Assembly (NCBI GenBank): GCA_021292105.1
Contig: CM037866.1
Location: forward strand, 5,912,163-5,976,162
From: Anadara kagoshimensis
Lineage: Eukaryota > Mollusca > Bivalvia > Arcoida > Arcidae
Length of the DNA stretch: 64,000 nucleotides
Direction of reading: 5' to 3'
The notes below the pieces were generated by a model, which was given only the letters and a program-made list of their open reading frames with translations, was not told the origin of the DNA and made no database searches. This document shows, piece after piece, positions 39,106-48,314 of the stretch (position 1 is the stretch's first letter; each line of letters opens with the position of its first letter). Position numbers and translations under genes: made by a program.

Positions 39106-39610
39106 ATGGAGGAAACTAGAGTGCACAGAGAAAACCTTTGGTAAACTACTGTAGAAATTTCTTTTATTAGGATCTCAGAGATTTATCAAAGGACTATTTA
39201 GGGTCAAAATAAGGCTCCATTCCCAATGGAAAAAATGTTGATTTTTCCCAAAATCGGCTGAGAAAATTCCCAATTAGAAAACTGTGTTGTTTTTAAACGA
39301 AAATGAAAGTAAATTTTGTGAAAGCCCCTAAATCAGCTGGGTTTTTTTATAAACTCAATAAAAGCATTAGATTTAATCACTAATGGCATCAAAAATGATG
39401 TCAAAGTTTTCCCAAAATGAGCAAAAAGTTGATAGCTTTTCCCAATATTTAGTTTAGGACTTTTTCCCAAAAGACCCTGGTAAATCCCTGGATCTATCCT
39501 GAAAAGGATCTGAACCTAGGCAGAAAGGGGTGATATGATCCATAAACACACATTTTAGACCATTCTGTCATTGAGGCCCTGTGAAATGATCTGATTTGAA
39601 CCCCTGTTCC
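39106..39610 (-). mobile_element. Degenerate SINE of the 'gtcagttctgg' family
   Basis: It continues from the minisatellite with 'gatgatggaggaaactagag', and at its far end carries a degenerate minus-strand tRNA-like head ('aacctaggcagaaagg', 'ttagaccattctgtcattga'). The middle (about 39180-39480) is diverged or inserted sequence with repeated 'ttttcccaa' motifs and no gene. Confidence 0.4.
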
Positions 39611-39720
39611 AAACTGAATTTTGCCTCCTGTCACCCTGACTCGGAAAACTAATGCATAAATTATATAAGCTTTCATTTTGGTCTTGAGTTTCAGTTGAGG
39701 AATGGTTATAAATTCTAGTA

Positions 39721-39889
39721 CAGTAAAACACGAATATAACGAACACGCTTAAAATGAATACATGGATAGAACGAAGTCTTGGCCTGATCACTTCTCTATA
39801 TAAGTATATAAATAACAATATAACGAAGTCGCTTTATAACGAAGTTAAAAATAAAGTCCATGGGGCTTTGTCTTAAACGCGTTTTACTG
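39721..39889. mobile_element. 169-bp inverted-repeat element (MITE), TA target site
   Basis: Ends CAGTAAAACACG and, reverse complemented, CAGTAAAACGCG, flanked by TA at 39719-39720 and 39890-39891. Internally 'ataacgaa' motifs recur. No coding capacity. The ends resemble those of the elements at 51448 and 42500. Confidence 0.75.
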
Positions 39890-39904
39890 TATTGATATTT
39901 TCTT

Positions 39905-40130
39905 TGACGTCAAAACAGTCAGTTATGGCATGTTGAAGGAAACTGGAGTGCCTTAAAAAACAACCAATCCTGAGCAAGCTAACTGAAAAACTTCCGTCAT
40001 TAGGATATATTCCAAGCTGGATTTGAATCTAGATAGTGCTGTGATCTGTAAGCACTTGTACTAGACCTGAGACCCCTTGAATGATCTGGGATTTAAACCC
40101 TTGTCCAAACTGAATTTTTACCTTCTGTCA
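39905..40130 (-). mobile_element. SINE copy of the 'aaactggagtgcc' family
   Basis: 'cagtcagttatggcat', 'aaggaaactggagtgcc', 'gagcaagctaactg' and then a degenerate tRNA-like head on the minus strand ('gatttgaatctag', 'actagacctgagacccc'). It shares its order of blocks with 63010-63130 and 63330-63560. Confidence 0.55.
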
Positions 40131-40199
40131 TAAATATATCATTGACTTGAAAACAAACACATGGATAAGCTTTCATTGTGTTTTATTGATATTGAATCA

Positions 40200-40560
40200 C
40201 ATACACAACATTAAAAAAGCTTTACAAAATTTAGAAACATTGAAAAAATGTGAATCTTAAAAAGCTCTAAAAAGCTCATTTAAAAACCTTGGAAAAATGT
40301 GAATCTAAATAAAAACTCATTTGAAAACATGGAAAAATGTGAATCTGAAAAAAAACCTTACTTAACAAAGCTAATTTTGAGTTTCCAAGTATATCTCAAA
40401 AAGCTTTAAAAAACTTATTTTGAAACATGGGAAAATGTGAATCTAAAAAAAAGCTTTAAAAAGCTCATTTGAAAACATAGGAAAAATGTGAATCTGGAAC
40501 AAAACTATGTAAAGCTTATTTAGAAATGGGAAAAATGTGAATCTTAAAATTTGTGAATCA
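40200..40560. repeat. Tandem array, about 55-bp units, A-rich
   Basis: Units of the form 'aaaagctcatttgaaaacatggaaaaatgtgaatct' recur about six times with length variation. No gene. Confidence 0.75.
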
Positions 40561-40724
40561 TAACACCATTGTCTGTAGAATATCTTATAAAATAAGTTAT
40601 AAAAACTAAACATAACCTGTGGAGATATCTGAAAAAACAACCCCTTGGTAATGGGTTCCGTAGCATGATCAATATATCCCACAACATTTACGAAGGAAAA
40701 TTTTACATTCCTGAAACTACCACA

Positions 40725-41085
40725 ATTCCTTGCGTTTTTTGTTACAGAAAATTTATTCTGCCAGAAAATTCTTTCAAAAAATGAATTCCGGTATATATCT
40801 TCAGTGATTTTTTCTATGTTTTTATTTACTGGAAAATCCTCAATATTCCTTGCGTTTTTTGTTAGAGAGAATTTATTCTGCCAGAAAATTCTTTCAAAAA
40901 ATGAATTCCGGTATATCTTCAGTGATTTTTTCTATGTTTTTATTTACTGGAAAGTCCTCAACATTCCTTGCGTTTTTTTGTTACAGGGAATTTATTCTGC
41001 CAGAAAATTCTTTCCAAATTGAATTCCGGTATATCTTCAGTAATTTTTTCTGTGTTTTTATTTACTGGAAAGTCCCTAACAGGAA
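40725..41085. repeat. Tandem array, three units of about 118 bp
   Basis: 'ccttgcgttttttgtta' begins at 40729, 40849 and 40966, and each unit includes 'attctgccagaaaattcttt' and 'tttttatttactgg'. Small indels separate the units. Confidence 0.88.
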
Positions 41086-41099
41086 AAAAATGTACACTT

Positions 41100-41700
41100 A
41101 TATCCATATCAAATGGAGATGACTGTTCCACACAAAAATTATGCAGAATCCTGTGGTATGCCAACATACCCCATTTTGTATAAAACTTATATAAATAAAA
41201 AAAATCATGAAAAATTGTGGTTGAATTCTGCTAAAATTATATACATACAAGTTTACAATTGATTGAAGGTTACAGAACTCTTTTTAAATCATTTGGTGTA
41301 CTAATGTTAGCAATTTGATGATCGCTTTGACATAAAATGTAGGTCAAGGTCAACCAACTTAAAAAATAAGGTAGCACTTTATGCACTGATACTATGTATA
41401 AATATTCAAACTTCTAGACCTTCATAAGAAAATTTACTGACATGCAAATTAACAGCAATCCAAGCTTCCAGGAATTGACATACTGGATGGATGAAAATTA
41501 GCATGACAGTAGCTCAAAGTAAGCATTTGCTCACACAAGCTAAAACTACCAGCACAAATGACTTCATTTATCTCTACCCTGGAGCACATGGCACAATGTG
41601 TATAAAGCTATAAATATTGCACAATATTGAACTAGTTCAAACTGAAAGACCACATGTGAACTGTAAACCAACTTTTACTTGTGGCTATTAACTTTTGTAA
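41100..41700. other. No gene or repeat recognised
   Basis: AT-rich sequence with short frames only and no splice-supported coding pattern. I see nothing in it. Confidence 0.5.
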
Positions 41701-41704
41701 GTCT

Positions 41705-42065
41705 TTTTTACCAAAACCGCGGTGACCAATGGATAAGACGTTGGTCAATAAATTCAGGGTCTCTCAAAGCTGTGAGTTCAAGTCCCACTCAGACCACAAG
41801 TCAATTTTCCTTGCCATTGGCCTTTACTGGTTCACCCGGCGTCAGTATAATGTTACTGGGGGAGTGGTAGGCTTGTCTGCGGCATACTGACATGGGGAGC
41901 TAGAACCTTAAAGTCGCCCTGAGTGCACTGGTACAAGGCAGACCATTCAATACACTCACACTTCACATGCATAGACAAACTTGTTCATAGATTAATCCTT
42001 ATAGATTAATAAAGTTCTTGTTGTGAATAGCTGAAAAATCATTGATGCAACGTTCAACAACATCT
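41705..42065 (+). mobile_element. tRNA-derived SINE with a different tRNA head
   Basis: The body ('gttactgggggagtggtagg', 'tctgcggcatactgacatg', 'gtacaaggcagaccatt', 'tgcaacgttcaacaac') matches the SINE at 6495. The head is different: 'gtgaccaatggataagacg' as A box and 'gagttcaagtccc' as B box. The same body therefore has a different tRNA promoter. Confidence 0.8.
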
Positions 42066-42499
42066 TATCAAACATATTCATGACTATTGACTTTTGCAAT
42101 TCTCTTACCAAAATAATTTTGCAACTATTAACTTTTGCAAAATGTCCTTCAGCTTAATGTAACCAAAATAATATTACCTTTGGAGACAAGTTCACAACGG
42201 TTAACTTTGATGTTCATTTTTTCCTCTCAAAACAGGCAGAATTTAATCACACTCAAATAAAAGTTGGTTTACAGCAATACATTCAATAAATATTAAAATT
42301 AATTGTGTAAATAATGTAAATAAATAAATTAATTAATAATTATAGAAATTGAAAAAAAAATTTGTAAATAAATATTCATGTATATATAAATGTTTAACAA
42401 AAAATAAAAACGAAATAAAAATAACTGATTGTTTAAATCATTATGGTGAAATACAACACACTTCACTGTCATGACAACGGAATGTTTAAAAACACAGAC

Positions 42500-43019
42500 C
42501 AGTGTAAAACATAAGTTTTACCTCATTATAATGCCCCCTTCATACATTTGTTACTACTAATTGTTACACAGCCAAATTTTGTTCACGTGAAAATTTCGTT
42601 CATTTGAATTTATTTCACATGAATTTCACGTGAAAAAATATAAATGGTATGCAAATTGAAAAAAATATCACCAAGCATAAACCAAGCATTATTAATTGAT
42701 ACCCTGTAATACAGATTTCAGATTTTTCCTTACAAATGCGAATATTTTTGTAAATTTTATTTTTACGTGAATTCACACAAAATTAATGTGAAATTTCTCC
42801 ACATGAGTTTAACGTATAAGCTCAATTCACTTTAAATTTTTTTATGTGAAATTCATGTTAATTTCACGTGAAACTTATGTGAAAAAAATTTGGCTGCGTA
42901 CACTCTTTTGACGTTCCAAAATCTAAATTCTTTATAATAATTGATGTATTGCTATCCCCGTTATAAAGCCAAAATTTATTTGACTGAAAAAATGGTGACA
43001 ATGAATCAAGCTTTTACTG
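42500..43019. mobile_element. MITE split by a nested insertion
   Basis: The left end ('ttttacctcattataatgcc') and right end ('gaatcaagcttttactg') correspond to the two halves of the element at 51448-51634 in reverse orientation. The halves are separated by the inner element at 42569-42896. The right flank has TA at 43020-43021; the left end is degenerate, so its limit is approximate. Confidence 0.6.
42569..42896. mobile_element. Inner foldback element with CAGCCAAATTTT ends
   Basis: It starts CAGCCAAATTTT and ends AAAATTTGGCTG; several 'cacgtgaa'/'ttcacgtg' motifs inside allow much of it to fold back. It interrupts the older element at 42500-43019. The target-site duplication is unclear. A related fragment ('gaattgagcttatg') is present near 1090 and 20265. 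Confidence 0.65.
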
Positions 43020-43060
43020 TACAGATGATAACATATCATCATCTGCTTTATGTGTTTATA

Positions 43061-43081
43061 CCCCCCCCCCCCCCCTCCCCC
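43061..43081. repeat. Poly-C tract
   Basis: Twenty C with one T inside, over 21 bases. Long C runs of this kind are prone to length error. Confidence 0.9.
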
Positions 43082-43279
43082 TGCAAACAAAGTTAAGGGT
43101 GCATGTTTATAACAAAAATATATAATTAATAAAAATAAACATAGAGATGCAAATACAGGTGTATTATGACTAATTTAATTTAAAATAAAAACATTTAATC
43201 ATATTTGTTTTTGAGGTTAGCTCAATCAATGTGGTGAGTCAACCAAAGTAGAAGACAGTTTGTCGACAGAAACAGAATG

Positions 43280-43460
43280 AATGGGATCTTGCTGCTGTAC
43301 CACCTGATATCCCCTAACATTTGTGTGGCACAATTATTTTTATTGGATATGGAACAGTTCATGTTTTGCCGTAAAAAAAGTGTGATGGGAATTCATTCCG
43401 TAAATCTTTTCTAAAACATCTCACACAAATGTTAAAGGGTGGTATTGATCACCTGGTACA
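43280..43460. repeat. Foldback repeat
   Basis: The left part 'cctaacatttgtgtggca' is mirrored by 'cacacaaatgttaaaggg' about 110 bp later, with surrounding partial pairing ('ccacctgat', 'ggtattgatcacctgg'). A similar arrangement is seen near 50530-50740. Confidence 0.45.
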
Positions 43461-43654
43461 GAGGCGAACCCCAGAAGTGGGGTAATGGTATTTAAAATCC
43501 CTGTGAAGACTTGTCAAGTGAACTTAGAAACTTTTATTCACACTAGAATCTGTCCTGAACTGGGTCCAAACCTAAGTGGTGAGAGGTGCAAGAATGCAAA
43601 CAAAAGTTTCAAGAAAACTATTCAAAACCAAGCAGTGAGAGGTGCAATAATGCA

Positions 43655-43870
43655 AACAAAAGTTTTAAAACTATATTTTGTACACCTGATTTCAACCAAT
43701 GACAGTGCTTAATTTGGTCATATGACCAGTAACCATGGATAATGTTGAAAAAAAAAATCTTCTGGAAAAAATATATGAAGTTTCAAAACTATATTTTATA
43801 TATCCGATTTCAACCAATGACAGTGCTAAGTTTGGTCATGTGACCAGTTACCATGGAAAATATTGAAAAA
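43655..43870. repeat. Direct duplication, about 118-bp offset
   Basis: 'aaaactatatttt' at 43667 and 43785, each followed by 'gatttcaaccaatgacagtg' and 'tttggtcat(a/g)tgaccag'. A shorter duplication ('gtgagaggtgcaa') lies just upstream at 43579 and 43637. Confidence 0.8.
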
Positions 43871-43989
43871 ACATCTATAGTAGCTTGTCTCTGATCAGCA
43901 ACTGACAGGAATGTACAGTGTAGTATGTTATAAAGCCTTTAACTGGAATGTTCTACTAGCACATATTACAACAACAACAACATCAACAA

Positions 43990-44720
43990 CAATATTTACA
44001 ATAAATAATGATATGTATACAGACCACATACAGGCGTGTGTACCGCCTGCCCTGGGCCAGTTGAGATCACTGGACTGACTAAAACAATGTTTCAAAAATT
44101 TCCTTGACTATTTATGAATATGTGACAGAAACAATAACTAAAATATTTTGGTGTTGACTGTCTACAGACATGTGACTGAAAAATAGGCTAAATTTTTTAA
44201 ATGTTTCTGAATTTTTTCTCGACTGTCTGCAGACAATATTTACAATAAATTATGATATGTATACAGACCACTTACAGGGGTGTCTACCGCCTGCTTTGGG
44301 TCAGTTGAGATCACTGGACTGACTAAAACAATGTTTCTTGACCATTTATAAATATGTGATTGAAACAATGGCTAAACTTTTTTGATGTTCCTGAAATTGT
44401 TTGACTGTCTACGGACATGTGATTGAAACAATGGTCAAACATTTTTGATGTCTTGAAAATTTGGTAAATCACTTACAGAAATGTGACTTAAAGAATGGCC
44501 AGAACAATTTTGATTTTTTGGAAAATTGTTCGACTGTTTAAGGATATGTGATTAAAATAATGGCCAAATCTTTTTAATGTTTCGGAAATTTCCTCGACCA
44601 ATTACGGATGATGGCCAAACATTTTACGTCTGGGAAAATGGTTTGACTGTCTACAGACATGTGACTGAGATAATGGCCAAACATTTTTGATGTCTTGGAA
44701 ATTTGCCAAACATCAATAAA
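43990..44720. repeat. Compound tandem repeats
   Basis: A block beginning 'gtatacagacca' at 44015 recurs at 44259. Around and after it, units of about 60-65 bp containing 'gactgtctacagacatgtga' and 'aatggccaaac' recur at least five times. No gene. Confidence 0.75.
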
Positions 44721-44774
44721 CAAGGTTTAGGAATGTTTTAAGTTCTCTGATAAAGAATTCAGAAAAAAAAAATC

Positions 44775-44840
44775 TACATGTGACAAGTGTTCTGAAGCTA
44801 AATTTGATAGCCACAGAAGAATGGTGTTATAAATAGTAGT
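44775..44840 (-). pseudogene. Fossil copy of the pseudokinase last exon
   Basis: About 65 bp match the last exon of the receptor gene at 48410-48480. Translated in the same frame it gives YNTILLWLSNLASEHLSHVD against YNTILQWLTGLAAEHSSHVD in the gene. The kinase motif CW-x-RP upstream is missing. It may be the last trace of a tandem paralogue or of an exon duplication. Confidence 0.65.
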
Positions 44841-44999
44841 TATTTTTGTAGTGGTATAATTTTACCAATGCTCTCAGATTCTCAGATCCAGTCCCTAGTA
44901 AATCTGGTTTGGAATTCCCAGCCTTTGTTAGTAAATCTTTCATCAGCATTAATTTTTGTAGTACATCTACATGGTGTATTTACTAGTCCCTTAAATAGC

Positions 45000-45735
45000 A
45001 GGAACACTGGTGATTTTACAATAAATTGTATGTAAAAGTTTATCTGTAAAAATATTCACAATGTTAAATGTCATATGACACAAAATTTACCAATTTACAT
45101 GTAAAAGAATTCACTAAATGTAACATTTTACATGTAAAAATATTCATTAACATTTCACATAAATCAAAATATATCATTTTACATGTAAAATTATTCACAA
45201 ACATTGAACATATAATGTGACTCAAAATTTACCATTTCACATGTAAAAGTATGTACTATTATTTATCATTTTACATGTAAAAATATTCATACACATAGAA
45301 CATTTCATATAACTTTGATGATTCAAAATTTGCTATTTTACATGTAAAATTATTCAGTAACATTTACATGTCATTTGACTCAAAAATCGACCATTTTACA
45401 TGTAAAAATTTTCACTAACATTTAACATGTCATTTGACTCAAAAATCGACCATTTTATGTGTAAAAATATTCACTAACATTGAACATGTCAAATTACTCA
45501 AAATTTTACATGCTACTTGTAAAATTAATGTAGTTACAAACATTTAAAATTACATTTGACTCAAAGTACATGTAAAAATACTCTTCAATATATTTGAACA
45601 TATCAAGTGACTCAAAATTTACATGTAAGTACATGTATATACTTCACTAACATTTAACATGTAATTTGACTCATACTTTACCATTTTACATGTAAAAATA
45701 TTAACTAATATTTAACATATTATGGCACATAAAGT
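45000..45735. repeat. Tandem array with palindromic TTTTACATGTAAAA core
   Basis: The perfect palindrome TTTTACATGTAAAA, or close variants, appears about nine times between 45097 and 45690, usually followed by 'tattcactaacatttaacatg' and 'tgactcaaaa'. The typical period is about 57 bp with gaps. Non-coding. Confidence 0.8.
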
Positions 45736-45824
45736 AACACATTTTTTAAATATGGAATTCATAATCCTTCCTAAATATAGACTTTATGTAAAATAAAGCA
45801 CGTAAAAGGTTAACATTTAAATTA

Positions 45825-46694
45825 CAGTTGACTCTCGTTATCTCGAACTCGACGGGGAAATGCAAAAAGTTCGACTTATCCGGAGTTCGAGATAACCGAT
45901 GTTAAAAACGACAACAAAAGGGAAGTAACTCGTACACGCCTACCGGAAGTCGCTTCCGGTTTTATCTTGTCAAACTGTATATTGCCGTTTTCTCCTATAT
46001 CGTATGTATTCAAACATGATAAATAAAAACTGCAGTATTTATTATTTGTATTTATAATTCAGAATGTAGTATATAAAAATCGGGAGATTATCTGTTACTT
46101 GTTATTAGCCGACAAATAGTGGAGTCCGCTTTAGTCTCCATACCATTTTCGCTTTGTGTACTTTAATCACCTCAAGCTTCCGGTTGTATTGAGTAATGTT
46201 CACATCACACGCTTTCGGAAGCCATGTTCAGCTTGGCAGTAATTATAAAACCTGCTAATCTCCTTGATGGTTTAATTGCTTATGCAAGGGATAATAATCA
46301 AGGGCTTAAGGAAATTGGGAGGTCAGTGCAATGTTGTAATTTTAAAATCAACACGAGGCCGACAGTCAAATATTTTATTTGTGTCGGAATGTGTTTTTTC
46401 TACCAAAAAATCTGTAGGCGCTGACAAATTTGATTTCTCAAAATTTTTTGTTCGAGTTTACAAATTTAATTTTCCTAAATTTTTTGTTCGAGTTAACGAG
46501 TGTAATTTTCCTAGGATTTTCATTCAAGGGGACGAAAATATTGTTCGACATAGCCGATAATTCGAGATATCCGAGTTCGAGATAACCGGAGTGATTTTGG
46601 TTTAATAAAGAACAACTCTGTTCGGACTTTTTAAAAAAGTTCGAGATATCCGGTAGTTCGAGATATCCGAGTTCGAGATAACGAGATTCAACTG
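45825..46694. mobile_element. 870-bp inverted-repeat element with CAGTTGA-TCTCGTTATC ends
   Basis: The left end CAGTTGACTCTCGTTATCTC and right end (reversed) CAGTTGAATCTCGTTATCTC differ at one base, with TA at 45823-45824 and 46695-46696. 'ttcgagata' motifs are scattered through the right end. The ends resemble those of pogo/Tigger-type Tc1/mariner elements; that family link is from memory. Short internal frames do not resemble a transposase, so it is non-autonomous. Confidence 0.85.
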
Positions 46695-46952
46695 TACAAG
46701 AAATTTTACAGGTGAACAATACTGACCTGTCTGCTTGACCTTTCATTAAGAATATTCATAAATAATGATCCACCCAATACATGGGTAGTGTTAGGATTCA
46801 CAGTTTATGCATATAAACCATGCACATTTCCAAATGATTTGGATGAAATAAACACACACTGTCATGTTCCGCATATAAAAATGTATGATATTTAAATTAA
46901 AAGTCAGGTTGACAGGTCAATGTTGTTTGTCTATACTTGAAAACCAATTAAG

Positions 46953-47138
46953 GGATCTCCGGCCACACCCACTATGTTCAAACAAAAGGTCATCATGCTT
47001 GAATTACACGCAAAAAGAATGAAAACTGGGCCTGTTTAATGACGTCAATGACACCAGAACATCATTAGTTGCCGTGACTCTGCTTTGGTACCATGATGGT
47101 GGCCAGTGTCGGAACATTGTGGGCATGGCCGGTGATAC
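46953..47138. mobile_element. Small inverted-repeat element, imperfect ends
   Basis: 'gggatctccggccacaccca' at the left is mirrored by 'gtgggcatggccggtgata' at the right, about 27 bp of imperfect inverted repeat. The interior has 'aatgacgtcaatgac'. No clear target-site duplication. Confidence 0.5.
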
Positions 47139-47289
47139 GTCAATTGTATATCTACATGTAAAAATATCTATATTTACATGTAATTTGTGAATGTAGACTA
47201 GTTTTTATTTTGAACACATATATAGACATTTACATGTACTGGGTAAATATACGGTATACAACTGTGTAAATCAAAAAATGACAGATGGT

Positions 47290-47870
47290 TAAAAATTGTT
47301 ACCTTGCCGTGATGAATACAGTGACCCTGTATATAAAGACCAAGCATAAGACCTAGGAAATATGGACTTTATGAACTGGTGTCCTTTATAAAGAGGTTCT
47401 TTTTGATTGAAATTTAAAGCAAAGGGACTTTAAACAAAGATTTTAATGAACAGGTGGATTCTAGGATTGATAAAATTGTATCCTTTCAATTAAGATAATA
47501 CAATTAACCTGTACATAAATACCACCCAAAGGACCCAAGAGTTATGGACTTTGTAAACAGGTGTTCTTTGTATAGAGGTTGATTTTATTGAAATTTAAAG
47601 CAAAGGTACTTTAACAAAAATCTAATACACAGGTGGTTTTCATTATTGTTAAAATTGTAATCTTGCAATTAAGATAATACATTTAACCTGTATATATAAA
47701 CCCCACCCACATGACCTAACACATTTGGATTTTATAAACAGATAAACAGGTGGTCTATATACAGAGGTTTTTCTTTTACAAAAATTTGCAGCAGGAGGAC
47801 TTTAAACAAAAGACCTAATGGACAGGTGGTCTTTATAGAGGTTTTTGTGGTTAAGATATGAAGTAAAAGG
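47290..47870. repeat. Tandem array, about three units of roughly 183 bp
   Basis: Units contain 'tatggacttt', 'gaaatttaaagcaaaggg', 'acaggtgg' and 'cctgtatataaa'. 'atggacttt' or its variant appears near 47361, 47542 and 47727. Confidence 0.75.
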
Positions 47871-47954
47871 GACTTTGAAACATAAAAATAAAAGTACAAG
47901 AATATTTTGAAATGACAATTCTAACGAAGATTAATCAACATGGAAATTTTCCTG

Positions 47955-48055
47955 ATTTACAGTGACAACTGAACAAGATAATATAACCGAAGACATGACT
48001 TATTTTTACAGTGACAACTAAACAAGATAATATAACCCAAGACATGACTTATTTA
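47955..48055. repeat. 49-bp direct duplication near the 3' end of the receptor gene
   Basis: 'acagtgacaactgaacaaga' and the following 'taatataacc(g/c)aagacatgac' occur twice, 49 bp apart. It lies just downstream of the stop codon, so it may be in the 3' UTR. Confidence 0.8.
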
Positions 48056-48314
48056 CTTAAAACAGGAGTTGGAATTTGCATCAGTAGAACCCAAGTCCAG
48101 GGGCTTTATTTGACAAATAATTTAAAGCTCAACACTTTTTACAAAGCTTATACATACATGTATAGCAAATATCAGCATCAAATGTTGGGTAAAAATAAAA
48201 CCCATTTATATTCACTGCAGTCAAATGGTACTGTAATGATAATCTTTGATCTTCAATCCCTCCTGTGTGTCTTGATGTTGTCATGGAGATTTATCATGTG
48301 ACTACTTCATTATT

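Noticed and set aside
40804..41183. Several short frames with repeated FYVFIYWK-like words
   Set aside because: They follow the 118-bp tandem units and change frame between units.
38680..45735. CRISPR-like regular repeats
   Set aside because: Whole units repeat without variable spacers, and the DNA is eukaryotic; these are satellites and minisatellites.
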